This document shows positions 1 to 13,200 of a DNA stretch of 64,000 nucleotides, one piece after another. Under the pieces are notes generated by a model that was given only the letters and a program-made list of their open reading frames with translations, was not told the origin of the DNA and ran no database searches. How positions within the stretch are numbered: the first letter of the stretch is position 1; each line of letters begins with the position of its first letter. The translations under genes were made by a program, and so were the position numbers. Source of the DNA: Mercenaria mercenaria (taxonomy: Eukaryota > Mollusca > Bivalvia > Venerida > Veneridae); assembly GCF_021730395.1 (NCBI RefSeq), contig NC_069368.1:16820001-16884000 (forward strand). Reading direction: 5' to 3'.

Positions 1-96
1 CAGCATGGAGCCTGACCAGACTGCGCGGATGCGCAGGCTGGTCTGGATCCATGCTGGTCGCACACCCACTATGTTGGTTTTGTCATGGCACGGCTC
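1..96. mobile_element. Right part of palindromic foldback MITE, family A (copy A1)
   Basis: This is the right half of the commonest foldback element in the window. It ends in the family's terminal motif GCACGGCTC at about 88-96. The inner block CAGCATGG...GGTCGC matches the right arms of the copies at 6921, 37950 and 39149. The left half lies off the window edge. It carries no coding capacity, so the short open frame across it is not a gene. Confidence 0.8.
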
Positions 97-887
97 ATAT
101 AATAATTTTGCTCATGCATCTGTACATGTTGACATTTACTTAATTAAACAAACTTCAAGGAAACTGCACCGGACTCCCAGAAAGGAAAATAAAAGTTCAC
201 GACCCTAACATTCGACAAGTGGTGACCCCGTACTAAAATGTACATGTAGCGATATTGTCACACAAATTTGACACCATAACGAGCGAATATGTCGTAACTG
301 TCTGTCTAATGATGAATATATGTCCACTTACTATGGGCAGGTTGTTAAATAGCAATTTGTCTACATGACCTTTGTACCAACTATTAATTAAAAGCATTTT
401 CCCTCTTTACGCGGTATATCTTACTTACATATGGTATGTTTAATTTAATAAATAAATCATGTTTGTTTTCCTGTTAATATTGTAAACAATAACTGGCCAT
501 TTTGTTAATAAGATAATCTTTCATTATAGTGACTCATGTACTTGTATAATGATATGTACAACGAGAACACCCGGCCACACTGGCTTGTAAGTCAACTTAT
601 TAACAGTTCACAGTTTAAATGCAACTATTCATAGATTATTCAAACCTAGTAAAGGATATGTAATCCGCATTTACATTCCAAAACTGGATCTGCTGTATTG
701 TGTTTTGGTCTTTATATGCAATATTTCACGCTTTCCGTATGTGTTATTGATAAAAAAATGCATGTCTTAAACAAACCGGTACACACAACCTTAATGTACC
801 AACACTTAAACCAGATTTCCCATTAATCATCACAGCGCCGGAAATTGGACCTAGGTTGGGGAAGCGGCATCGTTTTTCGCAGCCGAC
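97..887. other. AT-rich spacer, no feature seen
   Basis: About 790 bases of AT-rich sequence with no convincing exon, repeat or hairpin. It could be intron or 3' flank of the PAL gene, because that gene's last exons were not found in the window. Confidence 0.5.
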
Positions 888-1013
888 ACAATCCAACAAA
901 TACCCTGTTCAAAAGCAGCGCAATATTCCATAGATAAGAGTGGTTTCACACACAAACATCCCCGCCCGTACCCCGTCCAAAGGGAGAGCAAGATGACACA
1001 GATAAGTGTGGTG

Positions 1014-1055
<42 letters not shown>

Positions 1056-2841
1056 CACATCTCCGCCCTTACCCCGTCCAAAGGCAGAACAAGATGACAG
1101 AGATAAGCATGGTGTTCACATACACACTTCCCGCCCGTACCCCGTCTAAAGGCAGAGCAATATGACAGAGATAAGCATGGTGTTCACATACACACTTCCC
1201 GCCCGTATCCCGTCCAAAGGCAGGGCAATATGACAGAGATAAGCATGGTGTTCACATACACCCTTCCCGCCCGTATCCCGTCCAAAGGCAGAGCAATATG
1301 ACAGAGATAAGCATGGTGTTCACATACACCCTTCCCGCCAGTACCCCGTCCAAAGGCAGGGCAATATGACAGAGATAAGCATGGTGTTCACATACACCCT
1401 TCCCGCCCGTATCCCGTCCAAAGGCAGGGCAATATGACAGAGATAAGCATGGTGTTCACACCTGTATTTGGTCTAATGACAGTCCTGGCCATAAATCACT
1501 AGCAGTACAAATGCGAAGTTGAATATACAGAGATAATATGGGTTCAAACCCTTCCCGCCCGTCCCCCGCCCAAAGGGAGGAATAGGACAGAGAAAAAGCA
1601 GGGTGTTCACATACACATTCCCCCCGTATCCCGCCCAAAGGCAGAGCAATATGCAGAGATAAGCATGGTGTTCACAAAACACCCTTCCCGCCCTATCCCG
1701 TCCAAAGGGCGAGAAATAGACAGGAAAAGCAGGTTTCCCAATCCCCCTTCCCCCCCGTACCCCGCCAAAGGCAAGAAATTTGCAGAGAAAAAGCGGTTTT
1801 CACATACACATTTCCCGCCCGTATCCCGTCCAAAGTGGGGCAATAGAAGAGATAATCATGGGTTCACAAAACCCCCTTCCCCGCCAGTCCCCCGTCCAAA
1901 AGGCAAGAATATGACAGAGATAGCATGGGTTCACATACCCCCTTCCCGCCCGTATCCCGCCAAAAGGCGGGGCAATATGACAGAGATAATCAGGGTTTGT
2001 TCACATACCCCTTCCCCCCCTTTTTCCCTCCAAAAGGGCGGGGGCAATATGACAGGATAATCAGGGTGTTCAAACCCCCTTCCCCCCCGTATCCGTCCAA
2101 AGTCAGGGCAATTGACAAGTAACATGGTGTTCACATACACCCTTCCCCCCATCCCCCGTAAAAGGCGGGGCATAGACAGAGATAAGCATGGTGTTCACTA
2201 CCCCTTCCCCCCATCCCGTAAAAAGGCGGGGAATATGACAGGATAAGCAGGGTGTTCCCAATACACACTTCACCCCCGTATCCCGTCCAAAGGCAGAGCA
2301 TATGCAAGTTTAAGCTGGGTTCACAACCCCCTTCCCCCCGTACCGTCCAAAGGCAGGGCAATATGACAAGTAAATGGTTTAAATACCCCTTCCCGCGTCC
2401 CCCGCCCAAAGGCAAGCAATATGACAGAGTAATCATGGTGTTCACATCCCTTCCCCCCCAGACCCCGTCCAAAGTCAGGGAAATATGACAAGTAATCTGG
2501 GTTCCTACCCCCTTCCCCGCCGTACCCCGTCCAAAGGCAGACATATGACAGAGATAAGCAGGGTGTTCACATACCCCTTCCCCCATCCCCCGCCCAAAGG
2601 CAGGCAATATACAGAGAAAAGCGGTGTTCACATACCATTCCCCCCCGTATCCCGTCCAAAGCAGGGCAATTGAAAAGGATAAGCATGGTGTTCAAAAACC
2701 CCCTTCCCGCCCGTACCCCCCCCCCCCCCTCCAAAGTGGGGAAATATGACAGGAAACATGGTGTTCAATACACCCTTCCCGCCCGTATCCCCCAAAGGCA
2801 AGCAATATTACAGAGATAATCATGGTGTTCACACCTGTATT
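888..2841. repeat. 68-bp minisatellite array
   Basis: The unit is about 68 bp: a GC-rich block (CTTCCCGCCCGTATCCCGTC) followed by AAAGGCAG, ATATGACAGAGATAAGCATG and GTGTTCACATACAC. Units from about 1085 to 1460 are nearly identical. From about 1545 to 2841 units vary almost wholly by one-base gains and losses and by C or A run length. A unique flank of about 70 bases (1462-1535) interrupts the array and recurs at 2842-2910. Long open frames on both strands come from unit composition, not from genes. Confidence 0.9.
1016..1050. repeat. (CA)n microsatellite inside the 68-bp array
   Basis: A run of about 16 CA dinucleotides with one CG interruption. It is an expansion of the CACATACAC segment of the surrounding 68-bp unit. 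Confidence 0.9.
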
Positions 2842-4284
2842 TGGTTATAATGACAGTTCTGGCCATAAAATCACTAGGCAGTTACGAAATGACGAAGTTG
2901 CATTAGCTCAAAACCTATTCATTTTATTGTTTTGAATGTAGATAGTCCTTAAGTTAACTCATTCTTGTATAATAACTATTTAAAAAATGTCTTTAGATAT
3001 ATTGCTTTATAATTGCTATAATGTTAAAAAATGTCTTTACTCTAGATGAATTGCCTTGTTGTAACACTGACCTACATTTTCTGTCCATTTCACCTACAGT
3101 GCTTAATAAAGCGGCATATTTTTTCGCACTTTCCTCATATTTCTAAACATAGCTTAAAGCATTTAACACTACTTGTGACAAATGTGGTTTTTTCTTTGTT
3201 TATATTTATTACTGTATTTATATCCTTAAGCAACCATGTAATGCATATTCAGAAATATCACATTATCTATGATTTATCTGTTTTATGATGGTTTTGCGAT
3301 AGTCATGCAAATAAACCTCAAAGAGACATAGTCCACACAAACTGACACAGCTTTCAAAGTACTTAAATTGTGGCTGCCACATTTTTGTTAAGAATGTAAC
3401 ATAAACTCAGTTTTAGTTCAGTCTAATTTTCAACAACTGTTTGCTTATATATTTGTCAAACGTTTTGCTGTACGTTTTGGCAAGATCATTTGAAAACTGT
3501 TGAAGAAGTAATTAGGACGCGGCTTATTTTAGTATTGCGAAATACACAGCGTTCTGTAAATTTTCGAAGGGCCATAACTCCTACACCGGCATGGTACATT
3601 CATGTCCTTTAAAATGTGCTCTTTAATGTAAATTTGGACCAAAAACCTTGAAAATTGTAGGATAAGTTATCCGGATAAAGACTCTAGATCGGACAGGCGG
3701 ACGTTCGGACAAGAAAGCAACTACAGACAGCCACACTCCGGGAAGAAAACAATCTAGATGCTTGCAATACTAGCAATAACACCGGAAGACATGTCCTGCT
3801 GTATAAAGCGCGTGCTGCTTGAGGTTACAACACACTAAATAGCTGTTTATCTCTATTCTATATCAAATTGACATATTTCTTATGGCTGCAGCATACATCA
3901 GAACCAATTTTAAATGTCTGTAACTTACATTTTCTTGAAGAATATTGTCAGTGCTGAATAAGAATAAAAAGAAAAGTGGGGATCATGTTTGATGCAAGAA
4001 AAATATTTTCAGTCAAACATACAAACTGCAAGCTCAGCTAAAAACTGAGACCCCAAACTGTAGTGGTGGTGTATGAGTATCCATGACACATTCTGTCATG
4101 TTATTATTGCATTATGAAAATGCTATCAACATGTCAAGCATTGATCTGTCATGTGATTTCAGCAAAATAAAAAAAAAAATTAGCTCTACAGAGCGAAAAA
4201 CTGAGGACTATTTAAATCCACCATTTTTTCGCGCCATTTTCCTATTTAGTGTCTGTATGCCAGGAAAGGCTCTTTAGGACCTAC
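2842..4284. other. AT-rich sequence past the last visible PAL exon, with a dispersed-repeat fragment
   Basis: Either intron 7 or the 3' flank of PAL. The first 70 bases repeat the block at 1462-1535. At about 3565-3715 there is a fragment of a dispersed molluscan-type repeat (GGGCCATAACTCCTACACC ... GGACAGGCGGACG). The next expected PAL exon (continuing after ENGR, toward the third zinc-binding histidine) could not be recognised here. Confidence 0.5.
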
Positions 4285-7200
4285 CTTCCATTTTCTCTGT
4301 CGGCAACGCAGAGGAGATCACGTGATTCATCCAAAGCGAGGCTATGAGGTATGTGAAAATCGTAGTTTCCAGGAATCATGCCTATAAAAGAAGAAAATTG
4401 TATTAGAAAAAAAAAATCTAAAAAGCATTACTGTGTAACAGTACATATGCACGTTTGCATATTTTAAAACAATAACTAAGAGATTTTCGGGTTTTTTTTC
4501 TTCATTGATTACCTAATTTCTAAAACAGTTGTTGGTCACAAATTCATCTCGAAAATAAAAGGTCTAGTATAATAAGTATACATCACTGGTTTATCAAATA
4601 ATGGGCAATTTTTTATTTAAGAGAAATTCCACTATAACTAAATTTTCAAAGACTTGATAAGAAAAAACAAAAACATCAAGATTTATTCAGTAAGACTACT
4701 GGAAGGTCAATGAAAATACGTTACGCTGTTTGTTCCTTTTAATGTATCAGTTTGTATAATTTGCATAACTAACAACTTGTCTGACGAGTTGAAAAGCCAG
4801 TAAGTAACAATTTCATAATTCACGAATAGCCATGTACATGTAGGCAAGAATAAGTGAATTTGTTTATACTGCGTGCAAAATGACCCAGGTCGTCTGTAGA
4901 ACCAGATTTGGGTTTAAATGGCGACTAGTGATATTTCAACAGTAAAACGGACCCTAAAATGAATAAAAAAAGTTGAAAACTGAACTGGAGAATAAGGAAT
5001 ATTAAGCCTTCGAGTTCAAGCAACTTAATGTTCATTTACCATGCTTAAATTTATAAATCCAAACATAAAATATCAAGAATCGAAATGCCCTTTTTATAAA
5101 CACCATGGTCTGATATTCTACAGGAAGTTTTGACAAATGTTCGTGTATCAAGTTCATTCAATTTAAGGTCACGTGCGTGTGGCACATTTTAAAACTTATA
5201 TGAACACTCGTATAATAAAGAACTGAACTAAGGTCTTCATAAATTAAATAAATGACAACAGCAATATTTCATTAGTTGCCATATTAAATCATTAAAGAGG
5301 TAATCAATCTTAATTGTATATGTAAATTTTTTAATACAACTTGCATCATTAGGATTCAAATATGTAAAACACTGAAACATAAATCAACAATATAAAAATT
5401 AAAACAACCATAAAATAATGATTGAAAGGTAGCAATTTTTTGTGTTTACTTTCAATAGAAAAGCGTTTTAATACTTTCTTTTCATCTTTTGTTTTAATAT
5501 TGGCTTTTGTAAACTTCAAAGAAGCAAGTTGTCATAATGTTAAATGAATTACACTAAACTTGCAGTACGATTTTTATGGGCTTCACTAATTATTGTTTTT
5601 ATAAAAATCCAAAATGTTAATAAAACAAAACAGTCACAAAACATCTTTTCACAATGAAATTTCTTTTCATAAATGCAGCTATAATCTACGTCAACTCAGT
5701 TACTTATTCCATATTCCAAAATTATTTTGGCAGCCTATAGATACGTCTTGGAAACTTACTCGTAGATTTTTCTGTTAATACCTGTATTGGCACTGCGTAT
5801 ATCAGGCCCATCACTACTATCTGATGATGAGGATTATGATCAAGATGATGCATACTTTTTCAATAAATTAATTTAAACATTAACATGATATTTTTAGCAT
5901 TTGCTTTTCACTTCCACCACCCACAAGAAGTCAAATCCCTCCCAATACGGACAATGACGTCAAAGAAAATCGGGCGGCTGAATGTATATCTGTATCATTT
6001 TTGTACTGCCAGTTCCTACATAGCGGTTCCTTATTCATTGCATTTGCAATATGTGAATAGAGGGGTTGATTTACTTTCGGCATTAAAGATGGTAATTTGT
6101 CTAACTTTTCTATTTTTCCATTTAAATATCATTTTTCTTATGAAAGAAAAGTTATGGCATGCTTACCTCACAAAAATATTTGTAAAATAACCAGTAATAT
6201 TCCATAAAGATCCCATATTTACAGTAAATGTCCTATATTACCAGGAGGTTGACAGTAACTTGGTTTTGATATTTCAGTGCCACCTATAACACTATTTTAA
6301 ATGGTACTTTCAACTAGTACATTGCGTCCATGTAGATATTGACCTGTAGTGCAGGAGGTTTTGCAGCTATTCTTACAATATAAAGGTTGATTTTTCACAT
6401 CAAAGTGCAGTTTGGAATTTTAAATCATATGTGAATTCAAATGAAATATTAAACTAATCAGTTACTCAGACTACCATGTGCCAAGAAGAAATCATGCTTT
6501 TTTTCCAGTTCGATACCTCATAAATTACGCAAGGATGTATAACAAGCTAGGCGGGCCGCTCTTGTCACATATATATATGACCATAGATATGACCACGGAG
6601 CGTAAGAAACTTGACAGGCAGCCCGTTTTATGAAAATATATGTAGTTTTATTGTTTTTATGAGACCAATAACGTTTTTCTTAGATAGGTAAAACTCTAGG
6701 ACGTATTGTTCTAAATTGCATGTATGATGATTGATAACCTCGATTCAAGTAAAAATTCTCTTGACGAGAGGTTGTTCTTAATATAAAGAATTAGCATAAT
6801 GGTGCTTTGTTTTCTGAAAAATCGAATAAGAATGTTAAAACTTTTTAAATTAAGAAGTTCGCTTCGGCTTTGGTAAAATATTACTCTTAGTATGCATTCG
6901 TCAGCTCAAGAATAAAAATTGAGCCGCACCATGAGAAAACCAACATAGTGTTTTGCGACCAGCGTGGATCCAGACCAGCCTGCGCATCCGCGCTGTCTCA
7001 ATTAGAGAAACCGTTAGCGAACAGCATGGACCCTGACCAGACTGCGCGGATGCGCAGGCTGGTCTGGATCCATGCTGGTCGCAAACGCACTATGTTGGTT
7101 TTCTCATGATGCGGCTCAAATGAAAGTGCATATTTACGATAATAAAACCATGACGAAGTTGGTTTAAGTTTCTCGGATGTAATTGATATTTAAATCAAAC

Positions 7201-10200
7201 TCAGCTGAGACCGAAAAATGTTTTATGAACACGGGGCCAGGTCGTCAGCCTTTTTCTAGCAAATAGAGAATAGGTAACCAGTTGCTTATTCGACATTCAA
7301 AAGAGAATTTTCACAACGTTTAGTTTCTGAAACTAGCTATGTTTGGTCAGTTGTTGGCTTTCGATTATTTAAACAGACCAGAGTGATGTGTAAGATACGC
7401 CAATAGAAATTCAAGAACCGTATTTTGGGGTATATCTCTATGTTGTATAAATCGAATACACTGCTAATATAAACTAGATGTCCACGGGCAACATGTCGAG
7501 CCCGCCCTTTGGCATATAACTGTGACCTTGACCTTTGAGATAGTCGGTCTCATTGAGTTAAACATTCCTGCCAATTATAAACAAGATTCCTCAATGCATG
7601 TCAATTTTATGGGCCGGACAAGATCTGACATGACATTTGACCTCCAACTGTGACCTTGACCTTTGAGATAGAAACCTGAGGTTTGCGCACGACACTCCGT
7701 CTCACTGAGGTTAACATTCATGCCAAATATAAACAAGATTTCTCCATGCATGTCAAAGTTATGGTCCGGACGCACGCACGCACGCACGCACGTACGGAGG
7801 CTCGACAAAAACGGGTTCGATAATCTTCCATTTAACAACAAAGCTTTTAAAAATAATGATAATACATACTTTGTAATGTAATTAAGATGATTATCAGCGC
7901 AGGTGCAATGACAGATTAAGGTGCAAGAAAAATATCACATTACTTAGTACCGGCGAGGACTACTATACTTTGGATCTCTGACATATGTTCGAGGTGTTTT
8001 ACTTGTAAGTTGTGCATCATTTGAATAAATTTTCATTGGCTAGAATTAAAATTTTAATATTCTAATTATTATTTTCAATAAAAGCATAATCTTATTGCAG
8101 TGCATGTAAATTTTCAGAGGAAATTGACAAAAAATTAAAACTGCCGCGAGTATACCAGTATTGCAAAGCCACATATGTGGTATTCACAGCTGTACTGTGG
8201 CAAAAGCCAGTCTATTCTGTACTTCTACAAAACATGTACAACATGGAGATGCATACCTGCATTTGATGTTGATTTAAAGATTATCAGTTATAACAGAGTT
8301 ATGAGGGTAGTATCCTAATTTTCAGGACAACCCTCGTACAGTTAAATACTACTTGAACGGGATTCAGCAAAAAGTAAGCTAGAAATGTTCTAATGTACTG
8401 GGGATTGTGTTTATCAACCGAGTGTTAAACAACACCTGTCAATATTTTATTCAAAAGGTCAGACTTTGTGTGCCCCAAAATGGACAACTATACCCCACGT
8501 CGCCATGACCGTATCAGTGACATGTATCTATAAGGTGGGCTTGCTTCATACAACACCTAGCGGTTATTCGGCATGTCCCGTCAGTGTACCGAATTATCGC
8601 AAATGAATGCAAATCTGGCGAAATCGGTGTACCGGGAGAAATCGGGATTTACAATCGAGTCCACCATAATTATGTCATTATGAAACAAAAGAATGACTGG
8701 CATGTGGTTCAATTAAACTGCCAAGGTTGATCATCCCAGCGGTAATTTATTGTCAGCATAAATGTTGTAGGTTGTATTTCATATTTCAAGCATTAAATAT
8801 TTCCATCTTAGAACAATTTTAAGTATCTATTTATTTAAGTGAACATTTCGTAATTGATTTTATACCATCTTAGTCGGATGTCTTGATGTCAATTTTACAC
8901 ATAGTAGGTCGTAGGGTGAACAAGACTTCATATAAAACTGTCGGCTTTGGAGAATCAAAATGTTATCAAGACAAATGTCAGTTCATCAAATATCTGTTTG
9001 ATTGCGACACATAAATTTTAATTGTACAGAACTGTAGTAAGATGTCAATGTGACGTTTGAAGATACACTTGACAAACCTTGAAATTAATGACGAAAACCT
9101 TTGCAGCGGTAGGTATTACAACTGGCCAATGTACTTTAACCCTTAGCCTGCTAAATATCTAAAATGGACTGGTCCATCATTCAATTTGGGCAATACCATT
9201 TATCATTCGAAGGGGTGTTCACTGAAAATTTACTGACTGAATAGCGAACAGTGCAGACCATGATCAGACTGCACGGATGTGCAGGCTGATCTTGGTCTGC
9301 ACTGGTCGCAAAGGCAGAATCACTTGCCGCCAGCAGGCTAAGGGTTAAAATTGTGTCTAAGACACGTAATAAAATTCAAGAATCTGATTGGCCGTGTTTA
9401 TCAACGGTAATTTTCATTGTCTCGTCTACAAGACATCGAGTCTGTTATTTTTCATTATTGTATACTCTCTCTATTTCCTCTTTTTATTTCTCCCACCATC
9501 AAACCCCTTTACCTTACATTTTTACACGAAGACATCAAGTTAGCTACGGCATGCTTTAAAGCTAAACCTGTTGTTCGATTTCCAAAATAGAATAAGCTAG
9601 CATAAGTATTAATCTGGTAGACGATGCAGCTTCACTCTTACAAAAGCAGCGCTGCAGAATTTTATGCTAAAAGGTATAATAGACTGAGTTAATATTCTAT
9701 AAATGTTATAAATATAGCTGTTTCAAAAAAAAACAAAAAAAAACGTTATTACACGACTCTTAATATAAATTTCCGGTCCATAGTTTGCGAAAGCATATTT
9801 CTGTTATGTAATAAATCACTTACTGAATGACTTGCGGGTCTATAGTCAAAACTATTTGCCCTCTGTCATTTGGACCTCGGACAATAGTTATCATTACTGA
9901 CAGACAAGGCATTCAGTAAGTGTTGTATACTAACCTGTAGAAACGTGACCCCACTGAGTTGTCAAATTTCCGTCTGGTGAAAACTTCATTATTCTTCCAT
10001 TGCAGTACCTGAAATATTGTAAGGACATATATATGTGCGTGCGTGCGTGTGTGTGTGCGTGCGTGGATTTGCTGCGGAATATGCACGTCCGTTTGTACTG
10101 CTAGGCATTTTGTCGTAATTGGTCCGGTGAGTATCGCTTTTTATGACTACAGTTGAATCTTATGCCCATGAAAACGTCATTGACAATCGCTACTAAATGC

Positions 10201-13200
10201 GATTACAAATAGTTTTAACTTAAAGGGCTAGAGGGATTTATTTATTATAATAACTAGTTATTAAACAGAATAAACAGGAGCACTGCCTTGCGGGTGCAGA
10301 CGCTCATCTGATATTTTTGTCTCTGTATAAAAGAATTATTGTCCTGCTCATGATTTTCTAAGTCCAAAAGGGGTCATAACTCTTGCAAAAAGCAATGTAG
10401 AGTTATGGGACTTGCTATGCAGAGTCAGCTTTTAATGGCAAATAACTGCTCCAAGTTTCAAAGCAATAGCTTAATTAAAATTTGACTGTAAAGGAGAAAA
10501 GTTAACCTAATCGCAAAACTTAACTAAGATAGCTGATATTTTTTAAGTCCAAAAGGGGCCATAATTCTTGCAAAAAGCTAGATGGAGTTATGTGTCTTGC
10601 TGTACAGTGTCAAGTGTTGCAAGTTTTAAAGCAATAGCTTTGACAGTTTAGGAGAAAAACTGACCTAAACACAAAACTTAACCAAGAAAACTGATATTTT
10701 CTAAGTCCAAAAGTGGCCATAATTCTTGCAAATAGCAGGATGGAGTTATGTTTCTTGCTGTACAGAGTCCGCTACTGATGGTGAACAAGTGTTGCAAGTT
10801 TTAAAGCAATAGCTTTAATAGTTTAGGAAAAAAGCTGACCTAAACATAAAACCTAACCAGGCAACGCCGACGCCGACACCGATCAAGTGATGACAATAAC
10901 TCATCATTTTTTTTCTCAAAAATTCAGATGAGCTAAAAAGGCACCCATCATCACGGCTTATATACAATATAAAGTCAAGATACACACACGTATACTACTT
11001 GTGTATAATGAACAACATGTAAAATGCATTTTCATGATAAAACATCTATAACAAGTGACCGTGTATCGCAGTGGCAATACAGAAGTCCCCTGCCGGTATA
11101 ATTTTTTTATCAAAATGAAATGGTATTCATTTTCTGTGCCTTTTCATAAGCTGATCATACACGTCAAGTAAATCAGTGCTGTGACAATACAATACATTAA
11201 TTTCATCAACCATGTATTACTAACAAATGCTAATAGTATGTAGTATTTATAAATTATGATGCCATTGTCTGAGATATGTACATGTACCAACATTGAGATC
11301 ACTTGAAATGTTTCCTTTACTGTGACGCTTAGCTGTTCATTAAGTATTGAACTCAAAGTTGGAAGCTGAAGCTGACTTACCCGTCAGCGACAAAGAAGTC
11401 GCCATTAGATGCCACAGCGACATCTGTCGGTTTACAGAAATGTGTGTCGTCACTTCCTGGAACAAGTTTTTCTCCAAGAGTAAGTCCTGGTGCGTTCGGA
11501 TCTTGTGGAATTTTAATAACCTTGAAATGAATTTGAAAAGAAATGAAATTGTAATTTAAAAAGAAATGTGTGTGTATGTATGTAAATTCTAGATTGAATC
11601 CGGACAGTGTGTTCTTTACTCTTTCTCTTTTTTACACAAAATATATTGAAAAAGATAAATATGAGCATTATCACTTTTTTACTCGCAATATATTTAATAA
11701 TATAAATGCGGGCATATGTCTTGTTTTCGTTCAGAAACAATTAAGTAGACAATTCCATTGCGTTTTTTTCTCAGTTAGCTGACGTTTCACGTATTCAGCC
11801 TCTTGGTAGCCTATTTACAAAAAAAAAAAAAAAAAAAAAAAAATAGAGAAATTTCTAAAATTCTCCATTGTTTAAATTAGCAAAACATTTATTTAATTTA
11901 TGACATGTTTCTGTCATGAAGGTTTTATTTGTTTTTAAGTCTAAGTATCTGGTTTGTAAATGCTAAGATGGTGATAAAAATGAGTTATATGCTGTTAACC
12001 CATTTTTCTCGCATAATGAAATGGAAATTTGATTAAAGGTAATTTGCTAATTTCCGCTGAAAAATATGATAAAATTGCCAGGTTTCTTCAAAAAACTAGT
12101 TTTGAGCGAGGTCAAGTTTTATATTACCTGATGCAGCCCAACATCTGTCAGCCAGAGATTGTCATCTTTGTCTATGGTCAAACCATGTGGCATATAATAC
12201 CTGTAAAATAAAACCATGTGACATATAATGCATGTAAAATAAAACAATGTGACATATGATACATTTAAATTAAAACCATAAGACATATAATACCTGTAAA
12301 ATAAAACCGCGTGGCATATAATACCTTTAAATTAAAACCATGTGGTGTATAATACCTGCAAAATAAAACCACGTGGCATATAATACCTGCAAAATAAAAC
12401 TACGTGGCATATAATACCGTAAAATTAAAACCGTGTGGCATAAAATAAATGCAAAATAAAGTCACGTGGCATATACTACCTGTTAAATAAAACCACGTGG
12501 CATATAATCCCTGCAAAATAAAATCGGGTGGTATATGGTACCTGTAAAATAAAACCACATGGCAATTAATACCTTTACGATAAAACCGTGTGGCATATAA
12601 TACCTGTAAAATAAAACCACGTAGCATATAATCCCTGCAAAATAAAACCGTGTGGTATATAATGCATGTAAAATAAAACAATATGTCATATAATGCATGT
12701 AAAATTAAACCACGTGGCATATCATACCTGCAAAATAAAACCGTGTACGACATATATTACCTGCAAAATGCATGTAATGCATGTACAATAAAACCATGTG
12801 GCATATGATACTTTTAAATTAATACCATATGACATATAACCTCTGTAAAATAAAGCCGTGTGGAATAAAATACTTGTAAAATAAAACAACGTGACATTTA
12901 ACATCTGTAAAATTGAACAATGCGGAATGTAGCACGATCTGAAGAAGTGTAAAGTAACAGTATACGGTGTATATTACAGATTGTCTATAAATTAATACCA
13001 TTATATGGAACATAATTATAGTTGACGTTTGGTCCATGGGATATGATTTTATTCCACAGATGAAGGCAATATTGACCGAGTCGATAGCCGGTGAGACTTT
13101 AGTCTCTTCTGGTGAATTTCACAACATATCCAGTTAATACCATGACATGGAACATAATTATAGTTGACTTTTGGTCCATGGGATATGATTTTATTCCACG

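Larger units (their letters stand above)
4382..9934 (-). other. PAL intron 6 (5.5 kb)
   Basis: The boundaries are GTTAGT at the donor (9934 downward) and TTTATAG at the acceptor (4382). Besides long AT-rich unique stretches it holds foldback copies at 6921 and 9136 and a dispersed repeat at about 7470-7830. No further exon was recognised. Protein sequence reads directly from HVSTG in exon 6 to MIPGNYDFHIPHS in exon 7 with no family segment missing. Confidence 0.8.

Noticed and set aside
1462-1535. Conserved block repeated at 2842-2910, considered as an exon
   Set aside because: All three minus-strand frames have stops and there is no PAL similarity; better explained by duplication or assembly.
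1665-2631. Proline-rich and Gly-rich open frames on both strands
   Set aside because: They lie wholly in the 68-bp array, where base gains and losses shuffle frames.
3929-3953. Possible tiny eighth PAL exon with AG and GTAAGT borders
   Set aside because: It would complete the split codon as Ser where the family has a conserved Arg (ENGR), and the rest does not match PAL.
12400-12753. 117-codon minus-strand frame with MPHG-like motifs
   Set aside because: The motifs are echoes of PAL exon 4 carried by the 31-bp repeat; not a gene of its own.
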